A stretch of DNA of 60,226 bases from Paludibacter sp. (GTDB lineage Bacteria > Bacteroidota > Bacteroidia > Bacteroidales > Paludibacteraceae). Each line of letters starts with the position of its first letter. The first letter of the stretch is position 1. The stretch spans positions 1 to 60,226 of the forward strand of contig JADGPS010000008.1 in assembly GCA_017882285.1 (NCBI GenBank). Direction: 5' to 3'. This document shows positions 36,237-45,055 of the stretch, in pieces. Made by a program: the position numbers and the translations under genes. The notes beneath the pieces were generated by a model, which was given only the letters and a program-made list of their open reading frames with translations, was not told the origin of the DNA and did not search any database.

Positions 36237-37421
36237 TTATTTGCAGATATTGATATTGACTTCTGCACCGTTACGCTCTGCCGAAACATAACCGGCATAA
36301 ATCGTGGCAATTACATCTGCAGCCAGAGCGCTATTACTTTCAATCGGTTCTCCGTAAGCCGACGAACGGTAAAAAGCATCCATTTCATGTTGATAACCGT
36401 TGAACCAGCCTTCGTCGGGCGAAATATGCGACCAACCTTGTTTTGTTCCTGTTTTTTCGACCACATAAATGTCTTTGAAATTTTCGTCAACCGGATTATA
36501 GGTTTCCATGGCATTATTTGGCGTAATGTTGCAAATCGTTCGATGGTTGTTGGCATGAACTTCCACATAATTTTTAACGCCACCATGTAGCAACTCACTG
36601 GCAACAATATCGGCAATTGTTCCGTCTTCAAAAACGATATGCGTGAAAGCATAATCCTCAACATCAGTATATGAATCTTTTAAATGTCCCTCATTTATAA
36701 AGTTATCCATTCTGGTAATGGCATGCGTTCTGGCTGAGATTGTTTTGGGATGAATCGGTTTTCCAAAACGCACTTTGCCTTCGACATGTTTAAAATAAAT
36801 AGCGGTGGTCAACGGATGACAACCTTTGCCCATTAAAGAACCGCCGCCTGACATTCTCCATTTTCCATAATCGAGCGAATGTGAACCGGAATGTGATTGT
36901 TGTGCCTGAATCCAAAGAATTTGAGCTTTTGTTTTTTCAATCACTTCTCTTTCTTTCTGAACAGCAGGTGCATAAACCCAATTTTCAGCGTACATAATAG
37001 AACCTTTGCTGTTTTTTTCGGCTTCCAACAAGCGGTTGATGCTTGCAATTGCTTGTTCAAGACCTTTTTCTCTTGGGAAAGTATCGCCATTAAATTCGGG
37101 AGTTCTATCACCAAAATAACCGGTAAACGGCTTTTCGATAATAACATCCTTGTCTTGTTTCAACACTTCGATGGCTATTGGTTCGTGAGTTACCGGCGGT
37201 GTGCAAACGTGCAAAATATCAGATGCTGCAATCAGTTCTTCCATGCTGTCGAAAGCCAGAAGTCCGCGTGTTTCGCAAAGTTCTTTTAATTCTTCGGGAC
37301 TTTTGGAATAAACTCCTGCAATTTCAACTTTTGTACTGAATACGCGTTGCAAAGCATCCAAATGAAATTTTGCCGCAAATCCGGAACCAATTATTCCGGC
37401 TCTAATAACTTTTTTTTCCAT
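36237..37421 (-). CDS. Gfo/Idh/MocA family oxidoreductase, cytoplasmic
   Basis: 394 residues. The N-terminal Rossmann fold has GIIGSGFAAKFHLDALQ and the EKPFTG motif (about 95-100). The catalytic half includes 'GGGSLMGKGCHPLTTAIYF', where the family's active-site histidine sits. No signal peptide. It may act on the sugar or sugar acid brought in by the MFS transporter encoded next to it (34 bp gap). It belongs to a different subgroup than the other two oxidoreductases, judging by length and motifs. Substrate unknown. Confidence 0.92.
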   Translation of the reverse strand: MEKKVIRAGIIGSGFAAKFHLDALQRVFSTKVEIAGVYSKSPEELKELCETRGLLAFDSMEELIAASDILHVCTPPVTHEPIAIEVLKQDKDVIIEKPFTGYFGDRTPEFNGDTFPREKGLEQAIASINRLLEAEKNSKGSIMYAENWVYAPAVQKEREVIEKTKAQILWIQAQQSHSGSHSLDYGKWRMSGGGSLMGKGCHPLTTAIYFKHVEGKVRFGKPIHPKTISARTHAITRMDNFINEGHLKDSYTDVEDYAFTHIVFEDGTIADIVASELLHGGVKNYVEVHANNHRTICNITPNNAMETYNPVDENFKDIYVVEKTGTKQGWSHISPDEGWFNGYQHEMDAFYRSSAYGEPIESNSALAADVIATIYAGYVSAERNGAEVNINICK

Positions 37422-37500
37422 GATTTATTATTGTGTCAAGCCTAAAAGAAATTTTCATTCTTTCATTCTTTTAAAATATTAAAAATTCAAATTTTCAATT

Positions 37501-39213
37501 CTATTTTTTCTCTTTCGGTTGATCTTTTTTTGGTAAAGGTGTGACTTTCAGAAACGGTTGAACCTTTTCTTCAGGTGCCGGATACTCATTGGCAATAGCT
37601 TTTTTAAGTTCTTTCAAAAGTGCAGGAACCATTATTTCAGCATCGTAAGGTCTATACGGAAATTCTGGTTTTGGTTGTCCTTTCAATACTTTATCTCCGA
37701 GCGTTTCAATTGGCAAATAACCACGGTAACCACTGTTATTTACAATTCTCAACAAGCGTGGCATGTCAATCCGGATGCGACTTAAAACCCCAAACGGACT
37801 TTCTTTTACCTGATAATTAACAGCATAAGGCATTACTTTCTCAACTTCCAAATAAGGATCGTCGGTGATGAAATAACCGGTGTCAACAATAATTCCAAAC
37901 CAATCATTATCAACCATTTTTACAAGTTTAATACATTGGTCGGCTGTTTTCAGGAAATCTCCGTGATTTTGAACACCCACTAATACACCTCTTAGTTTAC
38001 CATATTCGGCAATTTCTTTGTAGCAAGGAGCCATATAAGTTGCCATTGAATCCCATTTATTTTCATACCCTGCAGGAATTGGTCCGGCAAAAGTCCTCAT
38101 TACAGGTGCGCCTAATTTTACTGCAACGTCAATCCATTCTTTTACGTGTTTTACATCAGCTGCTCTTTTAACAGGATCGGCATCTGCAAAACTGTTTCTG
38201 ACACCTGTACCGCTGATGTCAATGCCCATTTTAAAAGCATGTCTTTTTAAATTATTGATATATTCATCACTAGGAACTTTTGGATATCCGGGGAAATAAT
38301 ATCCTGTAAGATCCACAGCATCAAAACCATGCAATGCAGCATAATCAATCAGGTCAAAAAGTGTCATTTCTTTGCTGTTCAATTTTTTAGCAAATGAAAA
38401 TGCGTTCAGACTGGTTTTTACGGCTGAAGTGGTTTTCTTTTTAGTTAAATCCTGATTTGGTTTGTTCAAATCTGCAGTATTTTGAGTAAGATCCTGAATG
38501 ATCATGTTTTTAAAGTAAACATGCATTGGTTTTGGATCTTTTGTTGCATGAACCTGAAGTCCGATAAAACCGGACGGTGTCATATCATCAAAAACTGCTG
38601 CACACAAAACGCCATTCAACCAGGTATAAATTCTATAACCCGATGCTTCAATTCTGAAATGGTTCCATTCGCCCGGTTTAAAAGCTTTTCTGGCTTCTTC
38701 GTTATGCGTCAGGTCGTTTAACCAACCGCGGCGTTTTTCGTCATAAATTCCACCCGTCCAGCTTCGTGGAGCAGTTCCGGAAGGAACAGCCACGCCTTCT
38801 TTTGTATAATTCAGGGGTTCTTTTGTATACATTTCCGATTTAAGCGGATCTATTTCAACCTGATAACCATGAACGATACCATTGTTATAATTAGGGTCGA
38901 TTATACTGCGGAATTGAATACCGGAGTTTAAACCTTCGTCAACTTTAAAATCTAATTCGAGAAGAAAATTGCTGTAGTGTTTTTTAGTTGCTAAAAAACT
39001 GTTTGGAGAAGTAAGATCTGTGGCTGTTGTTCCCACAATCATTCCATCTTTTGCTTCGTATTTTGCCGAACCCTGAACCTGTTCCCAACCGTTTAATGTC
39101 TTGCCATCAAAAAGGCTTTCCTTTTTTATATTATCCTGAGCAAAAATGAAATTAGCTGTTGAAGCTAAAAACACTACTGCCAGTAGGTTGAAATAATTAA
39201 TTTGTTTTTTCAT
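37501..39213 (-). CDS. Exported fusion: DUF1080 domain + TIM-barrel isomerase/epimerase-like domain
   Basis: 570 residues. A signal peptide (1-25, ending FIFAQ) is followed by a DUF1080/3-keto-disaccharide hydrolase jelly roll (about 30-245; '[14 protein letters not shown]', 'NSGIQFRS', 'EWNHFRIEA'). A short linker leads to an AP_endonuc_2-type TIM barrel (about 265-545). The barrel carries the same motifs as its three neighbours: [21 protein letters not shown] and LPIETL, whose His, Asp and Glu are candidate metal ligands. The fusion links in one chain two activities seen as separate genes in 3-keto-glycoside loci. The tail is Lys/Pro-rich ([10 protein letters not shown]). Reaction inferred, not shown. 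Confidence 0.9.
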   Translation of the reverse strand: MKKQINYFNLLAVVFLASTANFIFAQDNIKKESLFDGKTLNGWEQVQGSAKYEAKDGMIVGTTATDLTSPNSFLATKKHYSNFLLELDFKVDEGLNSGIQFRSIIDPNYNNGIVHGYQVEIDPLKSEMYTKEPLNYTKEGVAVPSGTAPRSWTGGIYDEKRRGWLNDLTHNEEARKAFKPGEWNHFRIEASGYRIYTWLNGVLCAAVFDDMTPSGFIGLQVHATKDPKPMHVYFKNMIIQDLTQNTADLNKPNQDLTKKKTTSAVKTSLNAFSFAKKLNSKEMTLFDLIDYAALHGFDAVDLTGYYFPGYPKVPSDEYINNLKRHAFKMGIDISGTGVRNSFADADPVKRAADVKHVKEWIDVAVKLGAPVMRTFAGPIPAGYENKWDSMATYMAPCYKEIAEYGKLRGVLVGVQNHGDFLKTADQCIKLVKMVDNDWFGIIVDTGYFITDDPYLEVEKVMPYAVNYQVKESPFGVLSRIRIDMPRLLRIVNNSGYRGYLPIETLGDKVLKGQPKPEFPYRPYDAEIMVPALLKELKKAIANEYPAPEEKVQPFLKVTPLPKKDQPKEKK

Positions 39214-39259
39214 TGTTTAAACTGTTTTTTTTTATTGAAAACCAGAAATTTTGGTTTAA

Positions 39260-40408
39260 TTACATGTCAAATGCTTCTTTTTGAGCAGCTTTCACTTTTG
39301 TCATAAAAGCTGGAACTACCGTAAACGGATCATAAGAAGGACGTTCTCTTAAACCGGATGCAACTTTTGGAGTTGATTCGGTTCTACCAACATTTTCAGA
39401 CTTACCGGATTTTCCGGATTTGCCAGACTTGCCGGATTTACCACCTGTTGATGCAAAATTATCTGATTTACCTGATTTACCTGACTTACCGCCCATTTCA
39501 TATCCACCAGCAGCCGCCATTTCCTTTTTCTTTTTATTTCCACCAACCGGCGAAAGTGTTTCAATTGGAATATATCCTCTGTAACCAGAATTTTTAAGTA
39601 TTTCCATGATTCTTGGTAAATCAATTTTTATCGGACTTGCGGCTCCAAATACACTTTCTTTCAACTGAAAGTTTACTGTATAAGGCATACACTTTGCAAT
39701 ATCAACATAAGGATCTTCGGTGATAAAATAACCGGTATCATTGATTATACCAAGCCAGTCTGAATTTACCATTTTCACAAGTTTGATGGTTTGATCGGCA
39801 GTTTTCAGGAAATCACCGTGATTTTGAACACCCACCAAAACACCTCTTAACTTACCGTATTCGGCACATTCTCTTAAACTTTCCGACATATATTTGGCGA
39901 TATCATCCCAACGGTTTTCATATCCGGCAGGAATTGGTCCCGAAAAAACCCTGATAACCGGAGCTCCGAGTTTTACGGCTACATCAATCCATTCTTTTAC
40001 ATGTTTCACGTCAGCAGCTCTTTTGGCAGGATCGGGATCGGCAAAATCATTACGCACGCCGGTTCCACTGATATCAAGACCCAACTGAAAAGCATATTTT
40101 TTAATGCTGTTGATGTACTCATCGCTTGGCACTTCGGGATAACCCGGAAAGAAATAACCAGTTAAATCTACCGCATCAAAACCATTTTCAGCCGCCCAAT
40201 CCATCAACTGAAATATAGTCATTCCGCTTTGTCCATTTCCACGACCTTTGGCAAAATCCAAAAGAGGTTTTGTAAACGAATAGGCATTCAAACTGACTTT
40301 AATCCTTGCACCACCAGTTCTAACAATTTGCAAATTGTCCTGAGCAAAAAGCGATGTAGCTGATAATAAGATCATTGCCATCAGGACATTTAATGATTTC
40401 TTTTTCAT
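39260..40408 (-). CDS. Exported TIM-barrel sugar isomerase/epimerase-like protein, paralog 2
   Basis: 382 residues with a signal peptide (1-22, SLFAQ). The barrel shares most residues with the other three paralogs ([43 protein letters not shown]). After the last barrel motif there is an insertion of about 55 residues (~300-355) made of Gly-Lys-Ser repeats, encoded by a 9-bp tandem repeat at 39400-39490. The barrel then ends with a short segment (PSYDPFTVVPAFM) present in the paralogs, so the repeat interrupts the C-terminal part. Role in periplasmic sugar conversion is inferred from context. Confidence 0.9.
   Translation of the reverse strand: MKKKSLNVLMAMILLSATSLFAQDNLQIVRTGGARIKVSLNAYSFTKPLLDFAKGRGNGQSGMTIFQLMDWAAENGFDAVDLTGYFFPGYPEVPSDEYINSIKKYAFQLGLDISGTGVRNDFADPDPAKRAADVKHVKEWIDVAVKLGAPVIRVFSGPIPAGYENRWDDIAKYMSESLRECAEYGKLRGVLVGVQNHGDFLKTADQTIKLVKMVNSDWLGIINDTGYFITEDPYVDIAKCMPYTVNFQLKESVFGAASPIKIDLPRIMEILKNSGYRGYIPIETLSPVGGNKKKKEMAAAGGYEMGGKSGKSGKSDNFASTGGKSGKSGKSGKSGKSENVGRTESTPKVASGLRERPSYDPFTVVPAFMTKVKAAQKEAFDM
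39400..39490. repeat. 9-bp tandem repeats encoding (Gly-Lys-Ser)n
   Basis: Two blocks (about 39400-39443 and 39462-39490) of a degenerate 9-bp unit. On the minus strand it encodes GKSGKSGKS. Codon variation between units shows that it is not very recent. Confidence 0.8.
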
Positions 40409-40426
40409 ATATCTTTTGTTTGTAAT

Positions 40427-41395
40427 TTATTTATATTCGTTTTGAATGGCGGATTTTAATTCTTTAAAAAATATTGGTATTACTTTCAGAGGTTCATAAG
40501 GAACATCTCCCGGACGTGGTGTACCTTTATATTGTAAAGTTTCAATTGGCAAATAACCTCTGTAACCGCTATTTTTAATGATTTTCATTAATCGTGGTAA
40601 ATCAGTTTTTACGGAACTGCCCGGACCAACCGGACTTTCTTTGATTTGCAAATTAACTGCATAAGGAAGCGTTTTTGCCACATCAACGTACGGATCAGGA
40701 GTTAAGAATTTTCCGGTATCCACGATTAAACCGAACCATTCAGAATTAACTCGTTTGACCATATCAATTGCCTGATCGCCGGTCTGTAAAAAGTCACCAT
40801 GATTTTGAACACCAACCAACACGCCGCGAAGCTTGCCATAAGCGGCACATTCTTTTAAACATTCGGCCATATAAGTTGCCACTTCGTTGCGTTTATTTTC
40901 ATATCCTTTTGGAATTTCTCCGGCAAAAACACGAATAACCGGCGCGCCCAGTTTAACGGCAACGTCGATCCATTGTTTTGCAAGTTTAACATCTGCAGCA
41001 CGTTTTGCAGGATCAGGATTTGCAAAATCGTTTTTTATTCCAGTTCCGCTGATATCAAGTCCCAATTCAAAAGCTCTTTTTTTCACGTCATTAATTTCCT
41101 GATCGGTAGGGACTTGTGGATAGCTTGGGAAAAAATATCCGGTAATATCAATAGCGTCGAAGTTGTTTTGCGCAGTAAAATCCAGCAATTCAAAAAGTGT
41201 CATTCCATTCGGTTTTCCCTTAATATGGTTGCTTAACATTTCGTTGAATGAATAGGCGTTTAAGCTGGTTTTAACCATAGAAGAAAATTTTCTTTCAAAC
41301 GCTTTTTGCGCGGATAAACTTAAACTAAGTAACAATAACGCCGTCAGCGATAAGCTTTTGCAAATTGTTCCGTTTAAAATTGATTTTGATTTCAT
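40427..41395 (-). CDS. Exported TIM-barrel sugar isomerase/epimerase-like protein, paralog 3
   Basis: 322 residues, the shortest and most canonical copy. A signal peptide (about 1-29, LLLLSLSLSAQ) precedes the barrel. Shared motifs are FDAIDITGYFFPSYP, SGTGIKNDF, VQNHGDF, IVDTGKF (Lys for the Tyr of the other copies), IKESPVG and LPIETL. The Tyr-to-Lys change next to the candidate metal-ligand Asp is the clearest active-site difference among the four and hints at a different substrate. The gene starts 35 bp after paralog 4 ends and is 18 bp before paralog 2. Confidence 0.9.
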   Translation of the reverse strand: MKSKSILNGTICKSLSLTALLLLSLSLSAQKAFERKFSSMVKTSLNAYSFNEMLSNHIKGKPNGMTLFELLDFTAQNNFDAIDITGYFFPSYPQVPTDQEINDVKKRAFELGLDISGTGIKNDFANPDPAKRAADVKLAKQWIDVAVKLGAPVIRVFAGEIPKGYENKRNEVATYMAECLKECAAYGKLRGVLVGVQNHGDFLQTGDQAIDMVKRVNSEWFGLIVDTGKFLTPDPYVDVAKTLPYAVNLQIKESPVGPGSSVKTDLPRLMKIIKNSGYRGYLPIETLQYKGTPRPGDVPYEPLKVIPIFFKELKSAIQNEYK

Positions 41396-41430
41396 AAATA
41401 TTAATTTTTTTCGTTTGTGTTTTTTGTTGT

Positions 41431-42408
41431 TTATTTTCCAAATTCGGTTGCTGTAGCAGTTTTTACCATTTTTAAAAAGACTGGAACTGCTGTATAAGGA
41501 TCATATCCTGATTTTGCACCATCGGTTTTTGTTTTATCTTTCGAAGGAGTTCTTGCAGAAAGTGTTTCCAGATTCACAAAACCTCTGTAATTATTATCAC
41601 GAAGGATTTTCATGATTTTTGGAAGGTCAATTCTAACCGGACTTCCGAGAGGAATCGGACTTTCTTTTAAAAGGAAATTAACGGTGTAAGGCATTACTTT
41701 TGCAATATCAGAGTATGGATCGTCAGTCAGAAAATAGCCGGTATCGTTAATTATACCAAACCAATCGGAATTTACCAACTTCACCAATTTGATTGTTTCA
41801 TCGGCAGTTTTTAGAAAATCTCCGTGGTTTTGAACCGCAATCATAATTCCGCGTTCTTTTGCATAAGCCACGCATTCTTTGATATCAGCCGCCATATAAT
41901 TTGCTACCGAATCCCATTTATTTTCAGAACCTTCCGGAAGTTTGGCACCCGAAAAAATACGAACTACCGGTGCGCCCATTTTTACAGCCACATCAACCCA
42001 TTCTTTCACATGTTTTACGTCGGCCGCTCTTTTTGCAGGATCAGGATTTGAAAAATCGTTTCTCACACCGGTTCCGCTTATCGAAAGGCCTAATTCATAA
42101 GCTCTTCTTTTGACATCATAAATAAATTCGTCGGTTGGTAATTTGTCAGGATATCCGGGAAAATAATAGTCTGTAAGATCTACAGCATCAAAATTATTCT
42201 CGGCGCAAAAATCCATTAAATCGTACAATGACATTCCTTTTCCACGTCCTTTTACATTGTCATTCAAGAGTTTATTAAAAGCATAGGACTGCAACGATAT
42301 TCTAAAATATGTACCGCCTTTTCTTTGAATCGGACTTTGTGCGAAAGTTGCGTCATTATTAACAAGCAATATTCCAGCAATAAAAGAAATGAGTAATAGC
42401 TTTTTCAT
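41431..42408 (-). CDS. Exported TIM-barrel sugar isomerase/epimerase-like protein, paralog 4
   Basis: 325 residues from the ATG at 42408 (MKKLLLISFIAGILLV); the longer frame to 42453 lacks a proper signal. The barrel has FDAVDLTDYYFPGYP (Asp for Gly in the first motif), SGTGVRNDF, VQNHGDF, INDTGYF, LLKESPIP and VNLETL (Asn-Leu where others have Pro-Ile). It is the most divergent of the four copies. It is first of the tandem array in transcription order, 150 bp after the DUF1080-lyase gene, the largest gap in this part of the operon. No promoter was recognised in that gap. Confidence 0.9.
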   Translation of the reverse strand: MKKLLLISFIAGILLVNNDATFAQSPIQRKGGTYFRISLQSYAFNKLLNDNVKGRGKGMSLYDLMDFCAENNFDAVDLTDYYFPGYPDKLPTDEFIYDVKRRAYELGLSISGTGVRNDFSNPDPAKRAADVKHVKEWVDVAVKMGAPVVRIFSGAKLPEGSENKWDSVANYMAADIKECVAYAKERGIMIAVQNHGDFLKTADETIKLVKLVNSDWFGIINDTGYFLTDDPYSDIAKVMPYTVNFLLKESPIPLGSPVRIDLPKIMKILRDNNYRGFVNLETLSARTPSKDKTKTDGAKSGYDPYTAVPVFLKMVKTATATEFGK

Positions 42409-42558
42409 AAAATGACAATAAAAACTTTGTTTCTTCTTATTTAAAATGGACAAATTTGCATTTCAATAATAAACCTTTGATAGTTATATAATTGACTCAT
42501 TATAATCCTATCAAAGATTTATTCTTTTTATTCAACAAATTTATTCACAAACTTTTAA

Positions 42559-45021
42559 TTATTTTGCTAATGCAGGAAGACCAACCGCGCCCATTTCGCC
42601 GTGAGTCAATGTTTCCCAAATTACATGATGATTACCTTCTGATGGTCGGGCAAAAGGAAGTGCAGCAGCCATTTTTGGTAAATTGAAAGCCATTCGGTTA
42701 TGAAAATGATTATAAGCTACTTCCCAGGTTGAATTTAATGCAAAAGTCAGATTTGCGGGAGCAGGAACATTGTTTGGTTTTACATATTGAGCTTCAAATT
42801 CGATAGCTGCCATAATGCGTTTTCCTTGCTCTTTATATAAATCAACTCCCTGAATATAAGCTGTTTCGGCAGCATTGCACATGGAAGCAAAAGCCATTGT
42901 CGGGTGATGGGAATCGCGTGCAGTTTCCTGTAAAATTCCATCAACAAATTCCGGAACTAAACCTTTATTTCCCCAAATGGCAGCACCGCAACCGGGAGGT
43001 TCAATAGGTGCAGGACCATCAGTTTTTAAATAAATATATGCCGGAGTTCTACCACGCCACATTTTAACGCCAAGATCAAAAACAGAACGATCGTCAATAA
43101 ATACACCGATATTGATAAGTGCTTCGCACATTGCAAGTTCCTTATTGCCATTCTCGCAATCACCATGAATAATGGTTGGTAAATATTGAGTTCTTAACAT
43201 GTTCTGGAATTTTGCGATATCAGCATCCGACCATCCTTTATAAGTATAACGAATAATTTCTGCTGCACGTGGCCAAACTGATCCACACCAAGCTGCCTGA
43301 ACTGGTCCATTGGCATAATTATGTCCACCTTTAAGCGTATACGACCATGCATTCATAATTTTTATAGCATTTTCGGCATAGGTTTTATTTCCGGTTGCAG
43401 CCCAAAGCAAAGCTTGAGTATAAGCTGCATCAGAATCGCCTTGTTCGTCTTTACAGCCGAGATCAGGATTTGAGTGAGGACCACATGAAACAACATCAGC
43501 TGGATTTGGTTTATAATCAATTGCAGCAAATAGACTTTTCAAAACTGATTCAAAAGCTGATTTTTGGGGTTCTAAGCCTTTATTAACGCGAGTTTTTATT
43601 AATTCCAATTGACCTGCAGTTACAAAAACTCCCGGATGATTAAAAACAGATTTTGCCGGTGTTCCGGAAGGATCTGCAGTCAGCACAACAGTAGTGGAAG
43701 CGTAAGCTGGATTAGCTTCCGCATCGTAAGAAGTTTCTACACTTTTTCCACCAGTGTATTTGGCAATTTTGTTTGTAGTTACACCTTCTTCATCGGTATT
43801 TTTAGAACCACCTTTTTTGCCACCTTTTTTTGCTGGTTGAACATCTAACAATGCAGTATCACTTTCGACTGAAGTACTTTTAGAGCCACCTTTTTTACCG
43901 CCTTTTTTGCCACCACTTTTCTTTTCACCATTTCCTTTTTCAGAACTATCTTTTTTAACAGACTCTTTATCAGTAGGAGCAACAATACCTGCTGCTGCTG
44001 CTTGTGCAGCTGCATTACCAAATTTCTCAGTTCCTTTTAATGTTTTATCAATTACCCAAATGTTTCTAAACTGATATTCAGAACCATGTTCCTGGAGATA
44101 AATTGGACCAACACCGGCATCTCCTAATTTACCTGTAGATCCTTTTACTCCTTCTAACTCAAAATCTTTATAAATAGTTACTCCATTATGTACCACTGTC
44201 ATACGGGCGTTTTCAACTTTAGTTGTTCCTGATGTGTCAAACCGTGGTGCTCTGAAATCAATATCAAATGTCTGCCATTCCATAGGTGGAAAAGCCATAT
44301 TTACTGATGGATTTAGTTCACTTTTAGAACTTACAACATTTCCAAATGCAATGGGTGTACCACCTACCTGGCCATAAGCATCTTTAATATTCATTTCATA
44401 ACGTGCCATAAAATAAACTCCACCGTTAGTCACCTGACCCAAAAGACGGAACTCCACATGCAATTTGCAATCACCAAATTTTTGTTTTGAAATAATAGAT
44501 TCAAATTTACCTACAGCGTGAGGAACAACATCTAAAATTCCTCCAGGAAGAATCTTAAAATTATCAGCTGGTTGTCCACCAATAATCCAGTTTTTTTCTT
44601 CAACTTTCCACCATGCATCAAGGTTTTTTCCATCAAATAACACAATTGCACCTTTTGGAGGAACTGCATTCAATGTTGGAGAGGTCCGATAAAAGTGCTT
44701 CATTTCGAGCATTTCAGTTCCTTTAGTTATGCTTAATTTCCCATTTTCAATCTTACCAATCCAGCCTTCGCCGCTTAAATTAAGAGCAGTTTCACTTACC
44801 TTTTCTCCCGTAAGTACAGCTAAAGGGGTTGCTTTTGAAGTAAGATCAGTTATAAGATTGGCTTTATAAGCCCCATCTTTTGAAATATATAGCTGAGCAA
44901 AAGTTTTGCCACCTTTTACTTGCCAATCACCCATAAATGGATCTGCTTTTACAGTTTTTTGTGCAAAAACAGAGCAACTGATTAGCATTAGAAATAAAAT
45001 TGATTTAAATAATTTCTTCAT
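42559..45021 (-). CDS. Exported fusion: DUF1080 domain + alginate-lyase-like (PF05426) domain
   Basis: 820 residues. The signal peptide ends near VFAQ (1-21). A ~100-residue beta domain precedes a DUF1080 jelly roll (about 120-335; 'IVLFDGKNLDAWW', 'NGGVYFMARYEM', 'PIYLQEHGSEYQFRNIWV'). A linker of about 130 residues (~345-470) is rich in Lys-Gly-Gly repeats (KKGGKKGGSK twice). The C-terminal part (about 470-815) is an alpha/alpha-toroid alginate lyase family domain, recognised by NGNKELAMCEALINIGVF, 'WRGRTPAY' and a late NHFHNRMAF with candidate catalytic His. It probably cleaves uronate-containing glycan, with DUF1080 acting on a 3-keto sugar. The combination is unusual. It is the first enzyme gene after the Sus genes. 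Confidence 0.87.
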   Translation of the reverse strand: MKKLFKSILFLMLISCSVFAQKTVKADPFMGDWQVKGGKTFAQLYISKDGAYKANLITDLTSKATPLAVLTGEKVSETALNLSGEGWIGKIENGKLSITKGTEMLEMKHFYRTSPTLNAVPPKGAIVLFDGKNLDAWWKVEEKNWIIGGQPADNFKILPGGILDVVPHAVGKFESIISKQKFGDCKLHVEFRLLGQVTNGGVYFMARYEMNIKDAYGQVGGTPIAFGNVVSSKSELNPSVNMAFPPMEWQTFDIDFRAPRFDTSGTTKVENARMTVVHNGVTIYKDFELEGVKGSTGKLGDAGVGPIYLQEHGSEYQFRNIWVIDKTLKGTEKFGNAAAQAAAAGIVAPTDKESVKKDSSEKGNGEKKSGGKKGGKKGGSKSTSVESDTALLDVQPAKKGGKKGGSKNTDEEGVTTNKIAKYTGGKSVETSYDAEANPAYASTTVVLTADPSGTPAKSVFNHPGVFVTAGQLELIKTRVNKGLEPQKSAFESVLKSLFAAIDYKPNPADVVSCGPHSNPDLGCKDEQGDSDAAYTQALLWAATGNKTYAENAIKIMNAWSYTLKGGHNYANGPVQAAWCGSVWPRAAEIIRYTYKGWSDADIAKFQNMLRTQYLPTIIHGDCENGNKELAMCEALINIGVFIDDRSVFDLGVKMWRGRTPAYIYLKTDGPAPIEPPGCGAAIWGNKGLVPEFVDGILQETARDSHHPTMAFASMCNAAETAYIQGVDLYKEQGKRIMAAIEFEAQYVKPNNVPAPANLTFALNSTWEVAYNHFHNRMAFNLPKMAAALPFARPSEGNHHVIWETLTHGEMGAVGLPALAK
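43800..43935. repeat. Low-complexity tract encoding the Lys/Gly-rich linker
   Basis: Two clusters (about 43806-43838 and 43880-43935) of degenerate 'ccaccttttttgcc'-type units that encode KKGGKKGG on the minus strand. The resulting linker is strongly positively charged. Confidence 0.7.
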
Positions 45022-45055
45022 TTTGTTTTATATTAATGTATTTGTTAATTATTAC

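Noticed and set aside
36203-36310. Longer N-terminus for the MFS transporter (frame open to 36310)
   Set aside because: The added 36 residues are polar and cover most of the end of the preceding gene; family-like sequence starts at the ATG at 36202.
39400-39490. Short tandem repeats considered as a CRISPR or regulatory array
   Set aside because: They stay in frame within a coding region and encode Gly-Lys-Ser; there are no spacers.
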